From Mageeibacillus sp. UBA1255 (lineage in GTDB: Bacteria > Bacillota > Clostridia > UBA1212 > UBA1255): DNA of 29,275 nt. The stretch covers positions 1,189 through 30,463 of the forward strand of contig DBVV01000143.1 in the NCBI GenBank assembly GCA_002308795.1, written 5' to 3'. Numbering within the stretch: the stretch's first letter is position 1; each line of letters opens with the position of its first letter. Position numbers and translations under genes: made by a program. The notes below the pieces were generated by a model. The model was given only the letters and a program-made list of their open reading frames with translations. It made no database searches and had not been told where the DNA came from. Positions 23,708 through 29,275 of the stretch are shown here, in pieces.

Positions 23708-24547
23708 TCAAATATTTATCACCATGCCGTCAAACGCTGGCGTGACTCCCATCGGCTTAAGGAGCTCCGTCAGTTCATCGTGAGACGAATGGAGCGTTCG
23801 GGCCATATGAGAAGTATAAAATTTTACTTCGGGAGAAAAATAATTGTATTTTCTGAACGTCTTAAGCATAAGCTCAAGCATTTCTAACGTATTGTGTTCA
23901 AAAATGCGCCAGTCGTTCGGAGCGGCCGTACCGCAGGTCAGTTCCATCACCATAGCGTTCAGCGGCATATTTTTAATCACGTTCCAGGATCTCGTCGGTA
24001 TCCACGCACTGTCGCAGCCGTAATACAGCATACGCACGTCAGCAGGGCAGATGACGTCGTCCGGAAGAGAAGGATCTTTAGGGTCGATCCCTTCTATTAC
24101 GTACAGCCTTGTGAACTCGTCCCAGTAATCCCCCTGGTGATTACTCTCGAGCGACCAGATATTGTAACCGCCGATCTTATACGGATCACGCGATACGGGT
24201 ATGCTCATGAAATCGATCTCCGCCGCAGCACTTTCTCCGATCGCCGCGGTCAATTTCTTCATACACGCTCTGTCTCCCCATAATCTGACGTTTCCGCCCG
24301 AGCACAGCTTTTTCACCGTATCGGGGCAAAAATGATCGGAATGGGTGTGGGTGACAATTATATTCTTCACGTTTTCAAACATGTCCGGCTTTCCGGCACA
24401 CCGTGCGAAATGAAAAATATGCGGCCCGGGATCGATCAGCAGGTCGTCGTTTACCAGCGCCGAGGAGAACCGCCTGAATCCGGCATCCGGCGTATATGCG
24501 TTTATATCCCAGTCAGCTGCACCTGTACCTAAAAACGTCAGTTTCAT
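23708..24547 (-). CDS. Metallo-beta-lactamase-fold hydrolase (PhnP-like)
   Basis: A 279-residue MBL-fold protein with TFLGTGAADW at the start, the zinc motif HTHSDH (67-72), a later YYGCDSAW Asp and histidines in SHMARTLHSSH near the C terminus. This arrangement resembles PhnP/RNase Z-like phosphodiesterases more than lactamases. It begins with AAGGTGATAGC before the ATG. The neighbouring amidohydrolase suggests that both act in one catabolic or repair route, possibly opening a cyclic phosphodiester or lactone and then hydrolysing the product (inference). The substrate is not known. Confidence 0.85.
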   Translation of the reverse strand: MKLTFLGTGAADWDINAYTPDAGFRRFSSALVNDDLLIDPGPHIFHFARCAGKPDMFENVKNIIVTHTHSDHFCPDTVKKLCSGGNVRLWGDRACMKKLTAAIGESAAAEIDFMSIPVSRDPYKIGGYNIWSLESNHQGDYWDEFTRLYVIEGIDPKDPSLPDDVICPADVRMLYYGCDSAWIPTRSWNVIKNMPLNAMVMELTCGTAAPNDWRIFEHNTLEMLELMLKTFRKYNYFSPEVKFYTSHMARTLHSSHDELTELLKPMGVTPAFDGMVINI

Positions 24548-24595
24548 GCTATCACCTTAAAAGAGTCGTGAACGGCGATATCACCGCCCCGGTAA

Positions 24596-24624
24596 AATAT
24601 ATCACTGTTTTAACGGATTATCAA
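24596..24624 (-). promoter_or_regulatory. Promoter of the MBL-fold/amidohydrolase operon
   Basis: On the minus strand TTGATA (plus 24619-24624), a 17-bp spacer and TATATT (plus 24596-24601). The leader to the ATG at 24547 is about 40 bases. Confidence 0.65.
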
Positions 24625-24649
24625 TTAAAAATTATCAGACGGACCTGAT

Positions 24650-24678
24650 TTGACGAACGGGGCGGAATAGAATATAAT
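24650..24678 (+). promoter_or_regulatory. Strong promoter of the membrane/redox operon
   Basis: TTGACG (24650-24655), a 17-bp spacer and a perfect TATAAT (24673-24678). It precedes the gene at 24741 by about 60 bases and is the only clear promoter before the six-gene run ending at 28762. Confidence 0.8.
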
Positions 24679-24740
24679 TCGGAGGAAAGGCCGGAGAAGG
24701 GGATCTTTATCACAAACGGCCCGGAGGCAGAAAAAAGCAG

Positions 24741-25319
24741 ATGGAAAATATGACGGAAAATACGTTGCAGACCGCGGTCGTAATAACACAGAACGACAAC
24801 GATAAAAAAATCAGAAAATACAGAAGCTCATTGTCCATATGCGGGATCAGCGTCATAGCACTCGGCCTCTGGGCGGTGATAAAAACCGTCTTTAATATGG
24901 TGATGAACCCGCTTAATATTGACAGCATCCCCGAACTGAAACCGTTCGCCGGGCTTCTGAACGTTTTTATGTTCAGCGTTTCCGCCGTGATACTGACGAT
25001 CGAACTTGGATTACGTGTGTTCGTGGGGCTCAGCGCCATATTCGAATCCAGAGGTAAAACCAGAAAACCGGTATATATAGCGCTGGCGGTGATCATTGCC
25101 GGCTTTATAGCATACAACGTGCTGCCTACGATCATATCGATGCTCAGAATGCGTAAATTCCTTTTTACCACGATAGCGTCGCTGCTCTTAGACATTTCTT
25201 CTTTTGCGGTCCTGGCCGAGCTGATCAGTTCGTCGATCCGTCTGAAGATCGCCCTGAGACGGGACAAGAAAGAAAAACGGAAAACTAAAAGGCTTACGAC
25301 AGAGCAGAAGGCGGGGTGA
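24741..25319 (+). CDS. Four-helix membrane protein of unknown function
   Basis: A 192-residue protein I do not recognise. Hydrophobic segments lie at about 30-55, 68-92, 110-131 and 135-162, flanked by a hydrophilic, Asn/Thr-rich N terminus and a strongly basic C-terminal tail (RRDKKEKRKTKR), which favours both ends being cytoplasmic. GGAGG lies somewhat far (13 bases) from the chosen ATG; a second ATG nine bases downstream fits less well. It is the first gene of an operon and ends four bases before the DUF6765-type gene, so it may form a complex with it or with the DUF308-like protein. Confidence 0.7.
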   Translation: MENMTENTLQTAVVITQNDNDKKIRKYRSSLSICGISVIALGLWAVIKTVFNMVMNPLNIDSIPELKPFAGLLNVFMFSVSAVILTIELGLRVFVGLSAIFESRGKTRKPVYIALAVIIAGFIAYNVLPTIISMLRMRKFLFTTIASLLLDISSFAVLAELISSSIRLKIALRRDKKEKRKTKRLTTEQKAG

Positions 25320-25323
25320 CGGT

Positions 25324-26517
25324 ATGGAGAGAGATTTTCATTATTATGCCACATACTGCGCCGCTCTGATAGCGGGATACGAACACGAAGAAGCACTCGA
25401 ACTTTGCTGGAGCGCATGCTTCGTTGACTTCTGCAGCAAAACGATACTGAAAAGAATAAAAGCGCCGCTGTCTGCGGCAACGACACAGTTCCAGATGGAG
25501 CTTCTGGATATGAGGACTGACGTCATCGGCCTCCAGGAGATCACAAGGATATGGTCGTCTTTCCATTTTCTCCCGAAGGATCTTTATGCTGAAGTAAAGG
25601 GAGGAAAAAAATACAGGAGTAAATACAGGCTGCTTTGCGGACCGGACGGAGATCTATTAAAGGACACGGTCGAACTTGCGAAAGGGCATGATCTGGTCAC
25701 TTTGGGTATGACGATGCACGTCATCGCAGATACGTGGACGCATATGTATTTCATCGGAACACCGTCGTACGTATTCAACAGCGCGAATTACCATTTCTAT
25801 GAAATGATCCCGGACGGAAAGGGCGGATTCGAGGAGAAGCACATTTCCTTCAGACATAATCCGGGAGTTCCGGACGATCCCTCAAAGTTCTTCTACACCG
25901 CCACGCCGCCGTCTATCGGCGAAAATTCCATAATGAATCTGGGGCACGGGCGCGCAAGCCATCTCCCGGACTACAGCTATGCCAGATACAGGTACATGCC
26001 TCCGTGGGCCGGTTACGAAGAGATCTACAAGGACAATCCTTCCGACTTTTTCAAGGCGTTCTGCCAGATGATATACGCGATGAAGTATTACAGAGGAGAG
26101 ATCGCCGAATTCAGGACGGGAGTATATGACTTTAACGCCGTAAAACCGTGGGAGCAGGAGATTCACACGATACTCGAACGCCGTCAGATCGACGCGGGAG
26201 AAGACTGGAAAGCGCTCGGAGAAAAATTGTCCGGCAGGTCAATACCGCCGTTCAAGATCGAACCGTTCGCACAGGAATATATTGACGCCGGGAGCGCGGC
26301 GGACAATACCCGTATCGGTTTGTTTACGAGGGCGTCGCTCGCTCAGAAGAGCATGGTCACCAACAAAATTTTCAAATCCGGCAATCTGCTCGCAGGCTAT
26401 TCGGTGGATTACGAGGAAAACGGATTAAAAGGCATAAAAGACTATTTCAGACTGCTCGAAAAGCAGACTGAAGAACGGAACGGACAGGCGAAAGGAGGCG
26501 GAGAGAAGAATGACTAA
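25324..26517 (+). CDS. DUF6765-type protein, zinc-phospholipase-C-like motif
   Basis: A 397-residue soluble protein. The opening RDFHYYATYCAALIAGY with an early D35 (FVDFC), and the motif HVIADTWTHMYF at 132-143 (H132, D136, H140), recall the metal-binding helices of zinc-dependent phospholipase C/P1 nuclease folds and match my recollection of the DUF6765 family (not searched). More His/Asp-rich stretches follow (NLGHGRASHLPDYSYARY). No signal peptide is present, so it acts in the cytoplasm or is membrane-associated through partners. Its start has GGGGTGACGGT, and its end overlaps the next gene by eight bases. A hydrolase of phosphoesters or lipids is possible but unproven; all proposed metal ligands are read only from motif resemblance. 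Confidence 0.75.
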   Translation: MERDFHYYATYCAALIAGYEHEEALELCWSACFVDFCSKTILKRIKAPLSAATTQFQMELLDMRTDVIGLQEITRIWSSFHFLPKDLYAEVKGGKKYRSKYRLLCGPDGDLLKDTVELAKGHDLVTLGMTMHVIADTWTHMYFIGTPSYVFNSANYHFYEMIPDGKGGFEEKHISFRHNPGVPDDPSKFFYTATPPSIGENSIMNLGHGRASHLPDYSYARYRYMPPWAGYEEIYKDNPSDFFKAFCQMIYAMKYYRGEIAEFRTGVYDFNAVKPWEQEIHTILERRQIDAGEDWKALGEKLSGRSIPPFKIEPFAQEYIDAGSAADNTRIGLFTRASLAQKSMVTNKIFKSGNLLAGYSVDYEENGLKGIKDYFRLLEKQTEERNGQAKGGGEKND

Positions 26518-27049
26518 ATTCAGAAGGATCGGGATCATTATGATCTCACTCTTGATGATAACGATAGCTGTGACAATGATCGTTTTTCCATCGTCCGCTT
26601 ATCCGTACATCGCGGTGATACTCAGTCTGATGCTGATAGCATACGGGGTCAGAAAGATAGTATATTTCATCACGATGGCAAGGCATATGGTCGGAGGAAG
26701 ACTGATCTTATACTACGGGCTGATCATTCTTGACCTCGGCCTTTTTACCGCGACGCTGTCGGTGATACCGCTCACGTATGTTATGCTGTACCTGCTCTCC
26801 GGATACGCTTTCGCCGGGGCTATCGATATGATGCGTTCGGCCGAGATGCGCAAGTACCATAACCCTTTGTGGAAGTTTGTTCTCTTTAAGGGGATAGGCA
26901 ACATCATAATAGCGCTTCTGTGTTTCATACTCATTTTCGTGAAATCCACGACGCTCGCGGTTTATTTCTTCGCCGGAGGAATGATCTATTCCGCGATCAC
27001 GCGGATGATCCAGGCACTGCGAAAGACGGCAGTGGTGTATATACAGTAG
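26510..27049 (+). CDS. DUF308/HdeD-like membrane protein
   Basis: A 179-residue polytopic protein with about six short membrane helices arranged as repeating pairs (IGIIMISLLMITIAVTMIVF, then AYPYIAVILSLMLIAYGV, and so on), the pattern of HdeD/DUF308 proteins. Function in Firmicutes is not established. It overlaps the DUF6765-type gene by eight bases, has GGCGGAGAGAAGA as ribosome binding site and is followed 13 bases later by the TlpA-like gene. Tight coupling suggests it accompanies the metal-binding protein at the membrane. Confidence 0.75.
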   Translation: MTKFRRIGIIMISLLMITIAVTMIVFPSSAYPYIAVILSLMLIAYGVRKIVYFITMARHMVGGRLILYYGLIILDLGLFTATLSVIPLTYVMLYLLSGYAFAGAIDMMRSAEMRKYHNPLWKFVLFKGIGNIIIALLCFILIFVKSTTLAVYFFAGGMIYSAITRMIQALRKTAVVYIQ

Positions 27050-27062
27050 GGGGAAACGACAT

Positions 27063-27662
27063 ATGAACGGCATAAAAAAATCTATAAAAGCAAAACACAT
27101 CGTTTCTTTACTGACCGCTCTTATCATGATCATAACGCTGTCTTCGTGCGGAAGACTGAACGAACTTATGGAAGGGTGGAAAGATGAGTTCGACGGACTC
27201 ATCGATCAGATAGAGAATGAAGAAAATCCCTCGCCTGCGAACGCCCGGAAAGGGAAGTACGACTTTACTTCTAAAGACGTTAACGGTAAGACCGTCAGGC
27301 TGTCCGATTACCCGGATGCAAAAGTCGTGATGCTGAACTTCTGGGAGCCCTGGTGCGGACCGTGCCTGAGAGAAATGCCGGACCTTGCCCGCCTTTATGA
27401 AGCATACAAGGATAAAGGCTTTCTGATCGTGGGAGTGTTTTCCGCCACCGATATGGACGGGGACGTGAAACAGATCATCTCGGAGTACGGGATCGGGTAT
27501 CCGCTCGTGAGACAGCAGGGCGAACTGGCAGCATTCCAGACGAAATACGTACCGGCGACCATATTCGTTGACGGAGAGGGGAATCTTCTGTCGGATGAGC
27601 CTGTCGTGGGATCGCAGGATTACGCCGCATGGGAAAAACTTGTGAAAAAATATCTTGGTTGA
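27063..27662 (+). CDS. TlpA-like thioredoxin-fold lipoprotein
   Basis: A 199-residue protein with a lipoprotein signal peptide ending LSSC (C29) and then a charged helical spacer to ~65. The AhpC/TlpA-type thioredoxin domain has NFWEPWCGPC (active-site C98 and C101), a signature FLIVGVFSATD and the cis-proline loop YVPATIF (P164). It should act outside the membrane as a thiol-disulfide reductant or oxidant on envelope proteins. No CcdA or DsbD membrane reductase is encoded nearby; instead a CXXC membrane microprotein and a polyferredoxin follow directly. RBS GGGGGAA lies seven bases from the ATG. Confidence 0.9.
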   Translation: MNGIKKSIKAKHIVSLLTALIMIITLSSCGRLNELMEGWKDEFDGLIDQIENEENPSPANARKGKYDFTSKDVNGKTVRLSDYPDAKVVMLNFWEPWCGPCLREMPDLARLYEAYKDKGFLIVGVFSATDMDGDVKQIISEYGIGYPLVRQQGELAAFQTKYVPATIFVDGEGNLLSDEPVVGSQDYAAWEKLVKKYLG

Positions 27663-27669
27663 CAGCGCC

Positions 27670-27831
27670 GTGAAAAGTTTTATAAAAAACAACAAGATAC
27701 GGGTGCTGATCGCCGCGGCAATTCTGACGGCGGGGGTTATACTTATTGCCGTCGGGATAGCGGGCGGTCAATTCATTGCCGTCTTGCAAAAGGCGGCAAC
27801 GATATGTCTGGAGTGTGTCGGAATTGGTTAA
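27670..27831 (+). CDS. CD1871A-like CXXC membrane microprotein
   Basis: A 53-residue frame starting with GTG at 27670, eight bases after the TlpA-like stop, and ending TAA at 27831. It is too short and lacks an ATG, so it is easily missed. Basic residues (KSFIKNNKIR) precede a single membrane helix (about residues 12-33), then a short amphipathic stretch (FIAVLQKAA) and a C terminus ICLECVGIG with the motif C-L-E-C. This matches my recollection of the clostridial CD1871A family of CXXC proteins, which end in very similar CLECIGIG. No good ribosome binding site is seen, so it probably depends on translation of the preceding gene; a TTG at 27655 is an alternative start. It overlaps the start of the polyferredoxin. 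Confidence 0.8.
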   Translation: MKSFIKNNKIRVLIAAAILTAGVILIAVGIAGGQFIAVLQKAATICLECVGIG

Positions 27832-28762
27832 GGAACGACGGATACCTGTCCTTAAAAATTTTGTTTTTCGCTACAGGCTGGCATTCCAGGGTATCGCGGC
27901 GCTGATCCAGAACGCTAATTTCAAGGGTTTTTTTACCGGCACTCCGTTCTCCGGAGCGTCTAAAGGCGCGTGTGTCCCCGGGCTCAACTGTTATACGTGC
28001 CCCGGCGCAATCGGAGCCTGCCCCATAGGATCGCTTCAGAATTTCATGTCGGCAAGGAAATTCAAATTTCCGTATTACGTTCTCGGTTTGATGATTTTCT
28101 TCGGGGTGCTGCTCGGAAGGGTGGTATGCGGTTTTCTTTGCCCGTTCGGTCTGCTCCAGGATCTGATATATATGATCCCGCTCGATAAAATACCGGTGAT
28201 CGGGAAGATACGCTCGAAACTGAGATCGAACCCCGTGGACAAGGTGCTGAGATATCTCAAATACGGCGTGCTTGCCCTGTGCGTGATAGTGCTCCCGCTC
28301 TTTTTCAAATTGACGCCCGTATTCTGCAAATATATATGTCCTTCCGGAACTGTCAGCGGGATATTGACCGCGATCGCCGATTCGTCCGTAGGCAAACTGT
28401 TCGGTAGCCTGTTTATGTGGAAAGTATGCGTGTTGTCCATGATCGCAGCGGTATCTTTGCTGATATCGAGGCCGTTTTGCAAATATATTTGCCCATTAGG
28501 CGCTTTTTACGCTCCGTTCAATAAAATTTCTCTCATAAGCTTAAAGGTCGACGGATCCAAATGCGTCTCGTGCCGCGCCTGCTCAGGCGTTTGTAATATG
28601 GGCGTCGATCCGGTAAAAACGCCGGACAGCACTGAATGCATACGCTGCGGACAATGCGTTGTGAACTGCCCGACCGGTGCCATAAGCATTGGCATACGCC
28701 GGAGGACAACGCCGGCGCCAATACTCGATTCTTCCGCGCCGATTGCAAAAAGCGGTCAATAA
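27824..28762 (+). CDS. Membrane polyferredoxin (NapH/YccM-like 4Fe-4S protein)
   Basis: About 312 residues from the TTG at 27824, which has GGAG ten bases upstream inside the microprotein gene; GTG at 27815 and TTG at 27776 are alternatives. The N-terminal half mixes membrane helices with cysteine pairs: GLNCYTCPGAIGACPIG, VVCGFLCPFGLLQD, FCKYICPSG and FCKYICPLG. The C-terminal part has two classical 4Fe-4S ferredoxin motifs, KCVSCRACSGVC and ECIRCGQCVVNCP. Such proteins pass electrons from cytoplasmic donors into membrane acceptors. Position after the TlpA-like and CXXC proteins suggests electron delivery to extracytoplasmic thiols. The C-terminal tail after ~290 is not conserved-looking. 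A promoter for metG overlaps its 3' end. Confidence 0.88.
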   Translation: MVKERRIPVLKNFVFRYRLAFQGIAALIQNANFKGFFTGTPFSGASKGACVPGLNCYTCPGAIGACPIGSLQNFMSARKFKFPYYVLGLMIFFGVLLGRVVCGFLCPFGLLQDLIYMIPLDKIPVIGKIRSKLRSNPVDKVLRYLKYGVLALCVIVLPLFFKLTPVFCKYICPSGTVSGILTAIADSSVGKLFGSLFMWKVCVLSMIAAVSLLISRPFCKYICPLGAFYAPFNKISLISLKVDGSKCVSCRACSGVCNMGVDPVKTPDSTECIRCGQCVVNCPTGAISIGIRRRTTPAPILDSSAPIAKSGQ

Positions 28763-28771
28763 ATGTATAAT
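28743..28771 (+). promoter_or_regulatory. Promoter of metG
   Basis: TTGCAA (28743-28748), a 17-bp spacer and a perfect TATAAT (28766-28771), overlapping the polyferredoxin stop. A small hairpin TCCGC / GCGGA lies in the leader just downstream. No T-box core is visible in the roughly 65-base leader. Confidence 0.7.
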
Positions 28772-28844
28772 TAGCATTGTCCGCGGACGTGCGGAATAAT
28801 GTCATCATCGGCTGCGCATACGGCGCGCCGGAAGGAGTCTTGAA

Positions 28845-29275
28845 ATGGCTGTTGAAGATAAAAAAGACAAGAAGACCTATTATATTACCACCCCGATATA
28901 TTACCCGAGCGGAAACATGCACATCGGTCACTCGTACACCACCGTTGCGGCTGATGCCGAAGCACGTTACAGAAGGCTGAAAGGATACGACGTGATGTTC
29001 CTGACCGGTACCGACGAACACGGCCAGAAGGTGCAGCGCGCTGCCGCCAAGCGTAACGTGACTCCGCAGGAACACGTGGACGAATACTACCACCGCTTCG
29101 AAGACCTCTGGAAGAAGATGAACATCCAGAACGACTTTTTCATCCGCACGACGATGCCGGAACACAAGGCTTTTGTGCAGGAATGTTTGCAGAAGCTCTG
29201 GGACAAGGGCGAAATTTACTCGAAGGAATACGAAGGCTGGTACTCCGTCGGCGAAGAACGCTTCTTCAGCGAAGA
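28845..29275 (+). CDS. metG: Methionyl-tRNA synthetase, 5' part (cut by window end)
   Basis: The first ~143 codons of a class I methionyl-tRNA synthetase, which charges initiator and elongator tRNA-Met. The ATP-binding motif is YYPSGNMHIGHSYTTVAAD, with the HIGH sequence intact, followed by the strongly conserved FLTGTDEHGQKVQ and later FIRTT and YEGWYSVGEE. The KMSKS loop lies beyond the window. The start has GAAGGAG before TCTTGAAATG. From about codon 63 on (after the TDEHGQ motif) the codon choice changes: lysine becomes all AAG, arginine all CGC/CGT and glycine all GGC. The first part resembles the neighbouring genes, with AAA, AGA/AGG and GGA. Confidence 0.95.
   Translation, partial: MAVEDKKDKKTYYITTPIYYPSGNMHIGHSYTTVAADAEARYRRLKGYDVMFLTGTDEHGQKVQRAAAKRNVTPQEHVDEYYHRFEDLWKKMNIQNDFFIRTTMPEHKAFVQECLQKLWDKGEIYSKEYEGWYSVGEERFFSE

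Noticed and set aside
24573..24586. Near-palindrome CGGCGATATCACCG in the leader of the MBL-fold gene, with a further GTGATAT nearby
   Set aside because: One imperfect symmetric site without a second full copy; expected by chance often enough that I did not call an operator.
28763..28844. Possible T-box or other riboswitch before metG
   Set aside because: The leader is too short and has only a five-pair hairpin; no T-box core or terminator/antiterminator pair is visible.

Overview
The window looks like a chromosomal piece of an anaerobic Firmicute, most likely an uncultured gut or rumen member of the Clostridia. This is inferred from an oxygen-sensitive glycyl radical enzyme with its radical-SAM activase, SpoIIE-type phosphatase/STAS signalling, an N-terminal zinc ribbon joined to a membrane helix, Thr/Pro-rich lipoprotein linkers, a CD1871A-like CXXC microprotein beside a polyferredoxin, and consistent AGGAGG-type ribosome binding sites with TTGACA/TATAAT-type promoters. 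I see no phage, IS, CRISPR, tRNA or rRNA. No stretch above 300 bases lacks a gene.

Layout. 1-2340 (+): accessory single genes, namely a GNAT acetyltransferase with its own terminator, an MNT-type nucleotidyltransferase and an XRE/zinc-ribbon regulator. 2337-6462 (-): a three-gene glycyl radical enzyme operon (radical enzyme, activase, zinc alcohol dehydrogenase) whose substrate I cannot assign. 6570-16153 (+): a signalling and envelope cluster. It holds a stand-alone STAS protein, a membrane HAMP/PP2C/HATPase protein, a STAS-kinase fusion, a DUF218 membrane protein, two paralogous membrane-tethered propeller-like proteins and a lipoprotein, and it ends at a terminator shared with the convergent gene. 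16145-17065 (-): a sugar isomerase/epimerase-like TIM barrel. 17234-22839 (+): an envelope operon with an Ig-like membrane protein, a polysaccharide deacetylase, RibF, Lgt and a RodA-type SEDS protein. 22843-24547 (-): a metallo-beta-lactamase-fold hydrolase followed by an amidohydrolase. 24650-28762 (+): a membrane protein, a DUF6765-type metal-binding protein, a DUF308-like membrane protein, a TlpA-like lipoprotein, a 53-residue CXXC membrane microprotein and a polyferredoxin. From 28845 (+): the 5' part of methionyl-tRNA synthetase, cut by the window edge.

Most interesting are two gene sets. The first is the partner-switching locus at 6642-10346, where an antibiotic-kinase-fold domain is fused to a STAS domain next to a protein carrying both the phosphatase and the RsbW-like kinase, with no sigma factor nearby. 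The second is the trio at 27063-28762 (thioredoxin-fold lipoprotein, CLEC microprotein, polyferredoxin), which could carry electrons out across the membrane to extracytoplasmic thiols in the absence of a visible CcdA/DsbD. Other points of note are five exact-length 11-bp repeats between the STAS and phosphatase genes, and a duplicated operator-like motif in the 16145-17065 promoter. The glycyl radical enzyme has an activase that lacks the usual ferredoxin insert. Codon use also shifts abruptly inside metG.
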